A DNA stretch of 64,000 bases from Atopobium sp. oral taxon 416 (GCF_018128285.1 NZ_CP072380.1:2356001-2420000); one strand, 5' to 3'. Positions 8,095-18,744 are shown, counted from the first letter of the stretch. The notes: a model not told the origin generated them from the sequence alone. Program-made: numbers and translations.

Positions 8095-10935
8095 CTGGTA
8101 ATGACACAGTACTTGCCATCCGTAGAGCCGTTGTTGTGTTTTGGTGCAGTGACGTTCTGACTGGTAATGACACGAACAATTCGCTAAATTTGGGCGGGAC
8201 ATCGTTTTGGTGCAGTGACGTTCTGACTGGTAATGACACCGTAGCGCTGGCCACGATGCAAGCTTGTTAGTTTTGGTGCAGTGACGTTCTGACTGGTAAT
8301 GACACTCATAGATTAAGGAAAAAAATGGATGTTAGGTTTTGGTGCAGTGACGTTCTGACTGGTAATGACACATGAGCGGGATTGGTCCACCTGTTAGCGT
8401 GTTTTGGTGCAGTGACGTTCTGACTGGTAATGACACCACGCGATACTGGCACCAGCTCATCGCATTGTTTTGGTGCAGTGACGTTCTGACTGGTAATGAC
8501 ACCGCTCAACTTTTGGAAACCATCAAGTGAGAGTTTTGGTGCAGTGACGTTCTGACTGGTAATGACACTGTTCTGACTGCTTGACCTCAGAATCTTTTGT
8601 TTTGGTGCAGTGACGTTCTGACTGGTAATGACACAACCGACTCCGCCTGTGGCGGCAAATAACGGTTTTGGTGCAGTGACGTTCTGACTGGTAATGACAC
8701 ACTAAGTCCGCACTCAAGCAGACGAACGAGTTTTGGTGCAGTGACGTTCTGACTGGTAATGACACGTAAATGCATACCACAGAGTTTTGTCGTATGTTTT
8801 GGTGCAGTGACGTTCTGACTGGTAATGACACGGATATCGTAGATTTACCACAGAGAAAATAGTTTTGGTGCAGTGACGTTCTGACTGGTAATGACACCAA
8901 AACTCGAAGAAGTCCAAAAATATTGTGTTTTGGTGCAGTGACGTTCTGACTGGTAATGACACAATGGTGAGACATTTGATGACGCGCGCAGAGTTTTGGT
9001 GCAGTGACGTTCTGACTGGTAATGACACCAAAACTCGAAGAAGTCCAAAAATATTGTGTTTTGGTGCAGTGACGTTCTGACTGGTAATGACACAATGGTG
9101 AGACATTTGATGACGCGCGCAGAGTTTTGGTGCAGTGACGTTCTGACTGGTAATGACACTATTAAGGTTACCTGCCTCTATAAGTTCCTGTTTTGGTGCA
9201 GTGACGTTCTGACTGGTAATGACACTACCGCGACGCAACAGATGCTTGAGTCGGTGTTTTGGTGCAGTGACGTTCTGACTGGTAATGACACAAGCACCAT
9301 GTGTATAGGCCGTGCTGTCATGTTTTGGTGCAGTGACGTTCTGACTGGTAATGACACTCTCTTTCCTCTAAATATCTTTCACTACAGGTTTTGGTGCAGT
9401 GACGTTCTGACTGGTAATGACACCACTAAGTCCGCTCTCGATCAGACAAATAAGTTTTGGTGCAGTGACGTTCTGACTGGTAATGACACTTCCACCATCT
9501 GCAGCTAGCGTTTCGCCCTGTTTTGGTGCAGTGACGTTCTGACTGGTAATGACACCACGGCCTGGTCGTTACTAGCCTTGTAGCTGTTTTGGTGCAGTGA
9601 CGTTCTGACTGGTAATGACACGCCTGATAATAGTCTAGGAAGTGCTGGGCGGTTTTGGTGCAGTGACGTTCTGACTGGTAATGACACAGCACTTACGCCT
9701 GGCAGCTTAAGCGTGAGTTTTGGTGCAGTGACGTTCTGACTGGTAATGACACTGTATAGACTAGATCTAAGTACTGTCTAAGTTTTGGTGCAGTGACGTT
9801 CTGACTGGTAATGACACAGAATTTACCTCTTTGGCACCAATTGTTAGGTTTTGGTGCAGTGACGTTCTGACTGGTAATGACACGACTTAAACAAGCACGA
9901 CTTAACGCTATGAGTTTTGGTGCAGTGACGTTCTGACTGGTAATGACACCTATATTTTTTGTTTCTGCCGCAACTACCAGTTTTGGTGCAGTGACGTTCT
10001 GACTGGTAATGACACAACCATGTCGAATCATACTGCTCTAATTCGGTTTTGGTGCAGTGACGTTCTGACTGGTAATGACACAATGAGCGGAATTGGTCCA
10101 CCTGCTAGTGTGTTTTGGTGCAGTGACGTTCTGACTGGTAATGACACTAAACAAACCCGCGAGATGCAAGCATAAAAGTTTTGGTGCAGTGACGTTCTGA
10201 CTGGTAATGACACTAACCCGCTTGAGGACGAGGTCTCTTATGCGTTTTGGTGCAGTGACGTTCTGACTGGTAATGACACTGAAAATGGCAATGTGGCATC
10301 AAAGGATTAGTTTTGGTGCAGTGACGTTCTGACTGGTAATGACACACTTGCAGTCGGCGTCCCTGATGGTAAAGAGTTTTGGTGCAGTGACGTTCTGACT
10401 GGTAATGACACCTGTGAAAGGAAATGCAATATGGGGAGATGGTTTTGGTGCAGTGACGTTCTGACTGGTAATGACACAAAACTTGAGAACGAGGGCTATA
10501 ACATGGTGTTTTGGTGCAGTGACGTTCTGACTGGTAATGACACAAGTCGTTGACAAAAATGGGAATCCATTTGTTTTGGTGCAGTGACGTTCTGACTGGT
10601 AATGACACACGAATATTTTGCAAATGTTACAGGTTATGTTTTGGTGCAGTGACGTTCTGACTGGTAATGACACACGAATATTTTGCAAATGTTACAGGTT
10701 ATGTTTTGGTGCAGTGACGTTCTGACTGGTAATGACACACAAGTCGATTACTCCATCGGCAATCTGGTGTTTTGGTGCAGTGACGTTCTGACTGGTAATG
10801 ACACTCAGACAGGAGCCCCTTGGCCTTCAGGCTAGTTTTGGTGCAGTGACGTTCTGACTGGTAATGACACACGAATATTTTGCAAATGTTACAGGTTATG
10901 TTTTGGTGCAGTGACGTTCTGACTGGTAATGACAC
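8072..10935 (+). CRISPR. Type II-A CRISPR array, 44 repeats and 43 spacers
   Basis: A 36-base repeat (starts GTTTTGGTGCAGTGACG, ends CTGGTAATGACAC) occurs 44 times with no difference that I can see. There are 33 spacers of 30 bases and 10 of 29 bases. The repeat pairs with the tracrRNA, so the array is read on the plus strand from the csn2 side, and the leader-proximal end is at 8072. The spacer pair at 8898-8992 recurs at 9029-9123. The spacer at 10609-10637 recurs at 10674-10702 and 10871-10899. Two further pairs are diverged versions of each other: 8372-8400 with 10082-10111, and 8701-8729 with 9424-9453. The distal end shows no decayed repeat. An ISL3 end lies directly after it. Confidence 0.98.
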
Positions 10936-10944
10936 TATGCGGTG

Positions 10945-12565
10945 CGTCAAAAAAACTGGTTCAGTCCTAATTCCTGTGGGCACCCCCATCACGACACAGC
11001 TCCGGAAGGCTCCGAGTAGCGCCTGCTGGTATCGAATATCTTGAGGAAGAAGTACTCGTCGTTAGGGTATCCCTAGCCTGCCCTCCTGAGCGTCTTGATC
11101 ATCTGGTTCGTGCCTTCTTGCCTGAGGTGATCCGGTGCCTGGCGTGCGCCACGATGCCGTCCATGTGCGACTCCACGAGCCTGGCGAACCTTAGCGAAGT
11201 GCCTGTCTTTCGTTCCCCGGCAGACCTCCACTATCTGCTCCGTCGCATCGCGCATGCGCTTCTGCTGCCTGTAAGCCGTAGGCCCTGGAGAGCATCTCAC
11301 CCGCGATGTCGCAGGCAGCCAGCAGCTCGTTTTGGGCTATGAGGTCCTTGTACCTCTGGCGGCTTCCGCCCTTCTGGGTAGCCTCCTGCTTTCCGAAGAG
11401 GGCGCTTCCCCTTAAGACGACCTTGCCGGCACGTACATCCCGCTCCTTCCTCTTGCTGGTGTCCGCACAGGACATGAGGATGTATGTGGAATGCTTGAGG
11501 GCACGCGCCGCATCGGCATCGCCTTCGTCCTTAAGCCTTGCCTGCTTATCCTTTATGACCTTACAGATCACCTTCTCGTTGAAGTTCTTCACGAGGTGGA
11601 AGTGGTCGTAGACGACATCCAGGCGCGGGTGCCTTTTCAGGAATGCCCGCTCGAAGTCGGCGTTCATGTCGCAGGCGATGGCCTCCACCTTCGACATCCA
11701 TTCCTCCCCGACGAAGTCGCACAAGTCGTATACGACTTGCTTCTTCTTGAAGTATGCAAGCCACAGGACATGGCCCATCTTAAGGTCTATGATCACGGTG
11801 GCCCAGCGGCGGCAATTGTACAGCTTGAACTCGTCTGCGCCCAGGTAGCACGCCGGCTTGCGGAGCTTCCTCTCTTTGTCCCCATCCTCTTCCATGTAGA
11901 GCCCAGAGAGCCTCGCCTTGTCGATCTTTTTCACGACATTCCTGTTGAGCCCTGCCGTGAGCGATACCGCCTTGAGGGTCTGGCCCAAGGCGAGCAGGTC
12001 ATACACGAATGTCAGGAGCGGCAGCGTGATGCGCTGGCCTGGCGCCCTGAACGGCACCTCTTCCGTGAGGGTGCCCCTGCACTCCCTGCATGCCCATCTT
12101 GGGCGGGATACCTCGATCCTTGCCCTCTCCATCCCGAGGGGCAGGTGCCGAAGCGCAATGGAGGCCTTCCCGTTTTTCTCCATCGTCCTTCCGCAGCAGG
12201 GGCAGCATGGAGCTTCCTTGGCAATCATCCTGCTTGGGACAGTGAGGATCTGCACTGCCCTTTGGCATCTCCTAGTGGATGTCCCGAACTCCTCTGTGCG
12301 TGCGCTCTCTTTCGGCGTGCCTGTCTGCATGAAGCCGTCCAGATGCGAGGAGATCTGGATGAAGCCGGGAGCGGCAGCCTCATCGGCATGGGAAACGGCG
12401 GGCAGCTGGGCTGCCGCGGATGCTACACTTGTCATCGCGCTCCATCCTTCTTCGGAGTCTACACGTCGCGATGCAAGATTCTAGAGGATGGCCGCTTTTC
12501 TGTCTCTGAGGGCGCTACGCCGCTGGCATCCGCCCACAGCTTTTAGGATTGAACCAGAAAAAGAG
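10945..12565 (-). mobile_element. ISL3-family insertion sequence (decayed)
   Basis: The transposase pseudogene is bracketed by imperfect inverted repeats. Reading inward, the left end has CTGGTTCAGTCCTAA then CTGTGGGC (about 10950-10985), and the right end has CTGGTTCAATCCTAA then CTGTGGGC (about 12565-12532 on the complement). The element abuts the last CRISPR repeat. Exact tips were not fixed. Confidence 0.7.
10989..12435 (-). pseudogene. ISL3-family transposase, frameshifted
   Basis: ISL3 DDE transposase. The N-terminal zinc-finger part has CCPCCGRTM and WACRECRGTL. The catalytic domain runs through YLGADEFKLYNCRRWATVIID, VEAIACDMNADFERAF and VVYDHFHLVKNFNEKV. The frame is lost near 11200-11240. 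The expected C-terminus (EGTNQMIKTLRRAG then GYPNDEYFFLKIFDTSRR) continues in another frame and is also cut by a TAG before GYPNDEY, so the gene is inactive. The reconstructed stop is at 10989-10991. Confidence 0.85.
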
Positions 12566-12630
12566 TTACATGTGATATTGAATCACTTGTAGCTTTCTTG
12601 TTCTACTTCGCTCCTTATTTCAGATCGTCT
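12525..12630. repeat. 106-bp direct repeat, left copy
   Basis: This is identical to 14626-14731 except for one base (C/T at the sixth position). It includes the inner part of the ISL3 right end, the flank beyond it, and the last codons plus stop of the JetD-like gene. The two copies bracket the IS1634-type element and look like a long target-site duplication. Confidence 0.85.
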
Positions 12631-12785
12631 CCACAGTTTTGCAGTTTGAATAGCTAACGATTCCGTCGCGTGCCCAGGTAACTGGGCAATTTTTTATATC
12701 AAACTTCAAGTATTTTACTTGTTATGTACGGTAATTTACCCTACAATAAGGAAGCAATGTTGCCGCAGGCGGGAGGCGCTTTCAC

Positions 12786-14526
12786 ATGTTCCTCAAGAAG
12801 ACGAAGAGGCCCAACGGCCGGATCACGCTGTCGGCCGTGCAGGGCTATCGCGACCCGAAGACCGGCAGGCCCAAGCAAAGGAGCGTCGAGACGTTCGGCT
12901 ACGTCGACGAGCTCGAGAAGGAATTCAAGGACCCGCTCGCCCACTTCGCCGAGGTCGTGAAGGCCATGGACGAGGAGCGCCTCGCCGCCGAGGGGCCCCA
13001 GGCCATCACGATCCACCCGCTCCAGAAGGTGGACAAGCGCGCGGCCAACCGCAAGTGCGTCGGGGACGCGGTGCCTATGGCCTACTACGACGCCTTGGGC
13101 ATAGAGGGCTCGATCCGCTCCAACATGCGCGGGCGCAAGGTGGCCTTCGACGTCAACTCCCTCCTGCGCCTTCTGGTCTCCGAGAGGCTGCTCTCGCCAG
13201 GGTCCAAGCATGCCGCCTGGCAACGCGCCGACAGGCACCTCCTCAAGGCCGACCTCGGCGAGGCGGACGTGTACCGGGGGCTGGGCGAGCTCTCCCGCAT
13301 GAAGGGGGCGATCGTCTCCAAGATGAACGCCTCCATCGCCGCCGCGGGGATAAGGGACCTCTCCAACAGCTACTACGACTGCACGAACTACTTCTTCGAG
13401 AGCGACGGGGACGACTTGCGCCGCCGCGGCGCGGGCAAGGAGCACAGGCCGCTGCCGATCGTGCAGATGGGACTCATGCAGGACGGCAACGGGGTGCCGG
13501 TGGACTTCAACCTCTTCTTGGGGAACACCCACGACGACGCCACGCTGATCGACGCCCTCCCGGAGGCGAAGCGCGCCGCGGGCATGGGGCGCGTGGTCAC
13601 GGTCGCCGACAAGGACATGAACTGCGCGCGCAACATAATAGCCACCGTGGCCCGAGGGGACGGGTTCGTGTTCTCGCAGTCGATACGCGGCGCCAAGTCG
13701 CGCCGCGAGCTCAGGGAGTGGGTCCTTTCCGACGGGGGCTACGACGTGCGGGGGGACGGCGAGTTCAAGATGAAGTCGCGCCAGGACGTGAAACTCGTCA
13801 AGGTCCCAAGGGAGGACTCGCACGACGGCAAGGCCCACGAGGTCGAGGTCCCGGTCCTCGTGGTGGCGTTTTGGTCGCGCAAGTACGCCGAGCGCGCCCG
13901 CCATGAGAGGGAAAAAGTGCTCCAGAAATCCGAGCAGCTTGTCAAATCCCCCGGCAAATACACCAAGGCCACCCACCTCGACGCCGCCAAGTACGTGCGC
14001 AACGTCGAGTTCGACGCCGACACGGGAGAGGTGATCGACAATCCCAAGAAGCCCGAGCTTGACCTGAAGGCGATAGACGAGGACGCGGCATGCGACGGCT
14101 ACTACTGCATCGTCACCTCCGAGACCTCCTGGGAGCCCGCTCACGTCATCGACACCTACCGGGAGCTTTGGAGGATCGAGGAGTCGTTCAAGGTCACGAA
14201 GTCGCACCTGAGGGCGCGTCTTGTGTTCGTGTGGACGAGGGAGCACATCCACCCACTTCCTCACCTGCTACATAGCGCTTACCATCGAGCGCGTCATCGA
14301 GCACGCGCTCGGGCACAGGCACTCGGCGGGGGAAATCCTGGGCGCCCTCCGCGCGCAGGAATGCGTGCACGCGGAGGGCGAGTGGTGGCTCCTGAGCCAC
14401 CGCACGGACCTCACCGACGAGCTCTTCTCCCTGATAGGGGAAGAGGCCCCGCGCAAGTGGATGACCATGTCCTCGCTCAAGGCCTTGTTCAGAAAGGGCA
14501 AGGAAGTTCGCTGGAAGCCCGCGTAA
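12786..14526 (+). pseudogene. IS1634-family (IS4 superfamily) transposase, one frameshift
   Basis: DDE transposase of nearly full length. The N-terminus is MFLKKTKRPNGRITLS. The body has NSYYDCTNYFF, VQMGLMQDGNGVPVDFNLF, the DKDMNCARN strand, and the C-terminal catalytic YRELWRIEESFKVTKS (the E of the YREK-like signature). Near 14250 the frame changes. The true C-terminus (HFLTCYIALTIERVIEHALG to FRKGKEVRWKPA, stop at 14524-14526) is in the +1 frame. A short deletion or a sequencing error would explain it. Base composition is clearly more GC-rich than that of the cas genes and jetD around it. Confidence 0.85.
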
Positions 14527-14549
14527 CACTACAGAAAATATACAAGGAA

Positions 14550-14598
14550 AAAAAGGCTGTTTTACCAGTTCAGAATAGGTAAAACAGCCTTTTTAACT
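14550..14598 (+). terminator. Hairpin at the end of the IS1634 transposase
   Basis: AAAAGGCTGTTTTACC and GGTAAAACAGCCTTTTT form a long perfect stem ending in five T. It is A/T-flanked on both sides and so could terminate in both directions, insulating the element from jetD. Confidence 0.8.
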
Positions 14599-14625
14599 GC
14601 AAAAGTCAGGTTCTCTGTCTTTCTG

Positions 14626-14731
14626 GGCATCTGCCCACAGCTTTTAGGATTGAACCAGAAAAAGAGTTACATGTGATATTGAATCACTTGTAGCTTTCTT
14701 GTTCTACTTCGCTCCTTATTTCAGATCGTCT
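14626..14731. repeat. 106-bp direct repeat, right copy
   Basis: Partner of 12525-12630. Here the repeat runs into the intact 3' end of the JetD-like gene, so this copy supplies the gene's natural stop codon. Confidence 0.85.
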
Positions 14732-16341
14732 TTTGTGATTATCTCTTGTGGAATCAAAGCGCAATCTTCGAGGACCTCACGTACATAGTTGCTTTCCTTC
14801 TTGTTAAGTGCTGAGCACAACAAGGTGGGGTCAACCTCTTCAATGTTAATCTGTTTAGTCCGCTCGTTATCTTCCGGCTTAGGGAAACGCTCTATAGCCT
14901 TATCTACCATCAGTGTATAGGCCGACGCAAAGGGCTTCACCTTATACGAGTCGCCCAAGACGTCCTGGAGACGGGCCATAAGGTTGACGCCTGCTCGGTC
15001 AATATCGCCCCAATAAAGTAGATCAATCTTTTCGGCTCCAAGCGTATCAAGCAGCAACTGTAGTCGGTTGTGTTCCAATACCGGTGAGCCACCACCCAGA
15101 ACAACTGCATGGATGTGTTCGCCCAAGATGGTCGTCTTACCTTCCTCGTACATCAGATCGCGCACGTCGAGGTAAGGATCCAGGTTTTCGGTCACGAGCA
15201 CTCGCATGTGCTTGCGACGTCTCGGTGCATGATAGATTAGATCGGTCTTCGGAAGTGGCCTATGTTGGATTAGGTCTTCCATCCCTAATGCTCGAAGAAG
15301 GCGGAATCCGTCAGAATTGTATTCAAAGAATTTCTCGTCCCCATCAAGCTTATATGCTAACTGTCTGCGGCTGAGATGGCTTGGAATCTCCCCTGCTTTA
15401 AGAGTGGCATCAATCGCCATAATTTCCTTTTCAAATAAGGTGTAAGCCTTTGGATGGGCTAAGAGCCACCCATTCATCCAGAAGCGTTTATCGAGCTGGA
15501 TAATCTTTTCGCGAATCTCATCTTCTGTCTCCCCACCACGACGAACGCGAGGAATTTTTCGCAAATCACGCGGTTCAGGCAGCGGCGGTAAATCCTGTTT
15601 TATTTCCGGTGATTTCTTCTCAGATACTTTAGGCGCCTTCTGAGCGTTTCTTGTCGTGATAATTCGTTGAGTAGCCCATTTGTGCTGCTGCGTATGAGAA
15701 GATTTAGTCTTAGTTTCATGCTCTTTTACAGATGCCTCTGATTTCTGGTGCTCAATCACGTGATGCACGCGTTTGGGGCCTTCATGCACCAGTGGAGTCT
15801 TCACCTTCTCTGCAGAAACTGCGAGAGTATTGTCTTTCATCTTTCCTTGCGCATTTTGAGGAGCATCAGACTTTTTATCTTTTTCCGATGCATCTGCAGC
15901 ATTCTGTGTCGACTTCGAAGGATCTGCCTTGTCAGTTTTCTCAGTCTCAGGATGGGCTTCAATCTTCTTTTGAGGCTTCGCATCCTGAGAGATAGCTTTC
16001 TGTGGAATCTTTGGTTTGTCAGTCGTCTTCGACTTGCTATCCTTTGATTTCTTAGGATCTTTCTGAACATCCTCTGACATATCTTTCAGAGCATAAGAAC
16101 TGTTTGATGTCTTTTTTAATGCGATGTTGATCACACATGATTTGAGCTCAGGTACATTGGCTTCATACTTATCAAGGATTTCTTCAAGCTCTTTCTTAGA
16201 GATCGTCTGTCCAGCGAGTCGAACTAGAGCGCTTGCAAGACCTGGTGCCGCACTGCGCTTCGCGGGTGGAAAATGCGATGTCAAGGCATCGCGTAGCCAA
16301 ACGATGTGTTGTCGTTCCGCCTCGTTGAGCTTGTGTGCCAT
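14716..16341 (-). CDS. JetD-like DUF2220/Toprim protein with long linker (orphan)
   Basis: The C-terminal part (about residues 270-540) matches the DUF2220 family that includes JetD, the nuclease subunit of Wadjet plasmid-defence systems. LVTENLDPY holds the Toprim Glu (about E388), AVVLGGGSPV follows, YWGDIDRAGVNLMARL holds the DxD pair (about D449, D451), and IPQEI lies near the C-terminus. An N-terminal domain of about 90 residues is not the usual JetD arm that I recognise. It is joined by a Lys/Ser/Glu-rich, probably disordered linker of about 160 residues. ATG at 16341 has AAAGGA nine bases upstream; TTG at 16350 is less likely. No JetA, JetB or JetC gene is in the window, since both sides are insertion-sequence debris. 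The family assignment is firm, but any defence role alone is inference. Confidence 0.8.
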   Translation of the reverse strand: MAHKLNEAERQHIVWLRDALTSHFPPAKRSAAPGLASALVRLAGQTISKKELEEILDKYEANVPELKSCVINIALKKTSNSSYALKDMSEDVQKDPKKSKDSKSKTTDKPKIPQKAISQDAKPQKKIEAHPETEKTDKADPSKSTQNAADASEKDKKSDAPQNAQGKMKDNTLAVSAEKVKTPLVHEGPKRVHHVIEHQKSEASVKEHETKTKSSHTQQHKWATQRIITTRNAQKAPKVSEKKSPEIKQDLPPLPEPRDLRKIPRVRRGGETEDEIREKIIQLDKRFWMNGWLLAHPKAYTLFEKEIMAIDATLKAGEIPSHLSRRQLAYKLDGDEKFFEYNSDGFRLLRALGMEDLIQHRPLPKTDLIYHAPRRRKHMRVLVTENLDPYLDVRDLMYEEGKTTILGEHIHAVVLGGGSPVLEHNRLQLLLDTLGAEKIDLLYWGDIDRAGVNLMARLQDVLGDSYKVKPFASAYTLMVDKAIERFPKPEDNERTKQINIEEVDPTLLCSALNKKESNYVREVLEDCALIPQEIITKDDLK

Positions 16342-16399
16342 AGTATCCAATCCTTTCTGTTGCCTATACCAAAATAGGCTTTTACTGTTTCACCTGCAT

Positions 16400-16860
16400 A
16401 AGTGCCTAAAGGTTCATTTGCGTTTCAGATAGTTTGTTATCTGTGTTTTCCGTCTCAGTGAAGTGGTCGAACCTGTGAGACAGGGAAAGCCTGATCCCTT
16501 CTGTGAATCCCTTCCTGTCCGAACAGCACCATTGTAGGGCTATGCAGCCTCGCAGACGATACTCCTGTACCATTTGTACCGGCGTGCCGCAGCTAAACCC
16601 ATGGTGGATCCGCTCTTCGTTGTACCACGTAACAAGCTTCTCGATGGTTACCCTTAAGCTCTGCAGGTGTGCTGTACTCCTCCTGCCACAGGCATTTACC
16701 CTTGAGCGTCTTGAGCTATCTTTTCATGAGGGCGTTGTCCCTCCATTTGACCCTTTCTGTTCAGGCTCTGCTCTACAAGCGCTTCCCTTCCCAAAGTTCA
16801 TGGTGGAAGAGCAACCCGTGCTTTGTGTGATGCCCTTCTAATTGTCAAGTCGGAATTTCG
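16400..16860 (-). mobile_element. IS3-family orfB remnant (3' part)
   Basis: Minus-strand pieces in changing frames read VKWRDNALMKR, LKTLKGKCLWQEEYSTPAEL and ERIHHGF, typical of the DDE C-terminal end of an IS3 transposase. It is only a fragment, with stops and frameshifts, so it is inactive. Confidence 0.6.
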
Positions 16861-16905
16861 CCTTGAGGGTGGTAACGTAAATCCGTACCATTTCCATCGA
16901 TAATC

Positions 16906-17870
16906 CTAAGCTGCCAGAGCCAAGCCCAAAGCCTTCCTGAACTCCATTGGGCTCACGCCTTTAAGCGAGCACTTGTGCCTTGTCGTGTTGTACCTGACGA
17001 TATAGCAGATCGATGCACTCCTTTCAAACTCGTCTAAGGTAGTGCCGTCCCACTTGCGCTTGCAAAACATCTCTGTCTTGAACACTTCGAAGAAGGCCTT
17101 AACCCTTCTGGTTGTGGCAAGGGCAGCCCTTAGGTGGCATCGATGTGGTGATACCCGCCTCGGAAAAGATCTATATCCACTCTGCTCAGCAGCAGTGGTG
17201 CCTCCTGTCGCTGCTGGGTTGCGAGATGCTTTTCGCTTACCTTTGCTTATCGCGGCGATAGCAGCGCGCAGCACTAAGTTTGCTATCTGAGGCTAGGAGG
17301 CATTAAGACAGTTTAAAGATAAAGCTTAAAGTAGGGCTTGTCGGTGGGTATCTCAAACTGCAAGACGCTAGTGAGCCACACGGAAGTTGGACAGGCCCGC
17401 CCTGAAGTCTTGCTTCACAAAACTGTCAGGGTTGTCTGATATCTTGCCTGCACAGGAGGTGCAAGACTTGTTCTTCCTCGGCTTCTTACAGCTTAAGGCC
17501 ACCTTGCCCTCCTCTTTTAAGGATGTGAGATATCCTGTGCTTGCCGACCACCATGTTGATCTTTAAGGTCGGCTACTATCTTATCGCGTATGTAGAGCCT
17601 GCTGTAGGGTCTTCTATTCGCATCGAATATACCTGCGACCAGCTTCCTGACATCTTTGTCCCTGTCGGCTACCAAGGTGCCAATCTGGCAAAAGTAGCTA
17701 GACTTCTTCAGACAGGCGGTGCGCCACAGGCTGGCAAAGGAGCCTCCTTCCTTTTCTGAGCGTGCCGATCCGCCAGGAGCTCGTCCAGCGCATCGAGCGA
17801 GGTGAGATAGGCGCGCTCTTCTTTCGTGAACTTCCCATCGATCATATACGAAACCCCGTTCTATCCATGA
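16906..17870 (-). mobile_element. IS3-family orfB remnant
   Basis: Read from 17870 leftward there is an IS3 orfB N-terminal part (DANRRPYSRLYIRDKIVADL, ISHILKEEGKV) followed by a C-terminal part (KAFFEVFKTEMFCKRKWDGTTLDEF, then RHKCSLKGVSPMEFRKALGLA). Several frameshifts and stops interrupt it. A related but distinct copy lies at 22481-23310. Confidence 0.65.
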
Positions 17871-17879
17871 CTCGCCGCC

Positions 17880-18673
17880 GAGCGGAATCGAACTATTTCA
17901 CAATTCCGTTTTCGGTGTGTGGAATACGGGGTCCAGATCAGCAGGTGCAGGTAGCCTTCTCCACTCACGGCTTCAGGAAGGGCTCGCGCCAGATCACCGA
18001 CAGCCTTGTTCCGAGCAGAAGGCCAGGATGAGGTGCAAGAAGGTGCAGAGCATCATGGGCAAGTTCAGCATCGTGTGGGGCAGGAAGTGCAGGAGGCCCT
18101 ACCACCCGATCGGGCAGGACAGCAAGCCCCGGGTGGCGCCCAGTGCTGTGGACAGAAACTTCAGGAGCGAAGATCCCTTGAAGGTCGTCTCCACCGACAA
18201 ACACCTACCTCCTATACAGGGACGAGAGCTCCCTTTACATGTCCGACATCCTTAACTGTAAGAGCGATCGTGCTTCTTGCCTACAAGTGCTTAACCTCGA
18301 TGGAGGAGAAGCTGGTGTTCGATACATACCGATCAATTCAAAAGGTTCGAGCTTCCCGACGACATCTGGGCATACTCAAACCAGGGCATCCACTATACCG
18401 CAAGGGCCTACAGCGACAAGCTCAGGCAGCTTGGGGCCCGCCAGTCGATATCGAGGCGGACATGTTGCTGGGACAGTGCCTGCATCGAGAGCTTCTGGGA
18501 GCAGATGGGAGAAACAGCCCATCTCCTGACAGAGAAGATCATGGAAAGGGTCGACGAATACGTCAGCTACCACAACAATCTCGGGAGACAGGGACGCCTG
18601 GGCTGGCTGACCCCTTTAGAGTATGCAGGCAGACTTGCCGACTATCTGTGCGGAGTTCAGGGTCCACCTCACT
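17880..18673 (+). mobile_element. IS3-family orfB remnant
   Basis: Plus-strand fragments in different frames include IWAYSNQGIHYTARAYSDKL, DSACIESFWEQMGETAHLL and GWLTPLEYAGRLADYLCG, the second half of an IS3 transposase with its SDQG-like and final Glu motifs. The last 28 bases (18646-18673) recur exactly at 38882-38909, marking this as the element end. Confidence 0.65.
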
Positions 18674-18744
18674 GATACATAACAGAGTCATTGGAGTGAT
18701 GGGCGTTATATGGATATGACACCACTCCAAGAAGTGTAAGAAAC

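Larger units (their letters stand above)
12631..14610 (+). mobile_element. IS1634-type insertion sequence
   Basis: The element encodes the transposase described at 12786. Its left tip at 12631 and right tip at about 14610 (read inward) share a 16-base imperfect inverted repeat, 13 of 16 matching, ending in TTTTGCAGTT. The left tip begins exactly where the 106-bp direct repeat ends. IS1634 and IS1549 are known for long, variable target duplications, which fits. The right boundary carries about 15 extra bases before the repeat, so it is less certain. Confidence 0.65.

Noticed and set aside
8015-10992. Long open reading frames on both strands through the CRISPR array, with repeated peptides
   Set aside because: They are translations of the 36-base repeat at 66- or 65-base spacing, not proteins.
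12719-14264. Long reading frames on both strands overlapping the IS1634 transposase
   Set aside because: They are shadow frames in a very GC-rich gene. Only the frame starting at 12786 has transposase motifs.
14716-16341. Reading the JetD-like gene as part of the CRISPR operon
   Set aside because: It is on the opposite strand, separated by two insertion sequences, and has no known link to type II-A systems.
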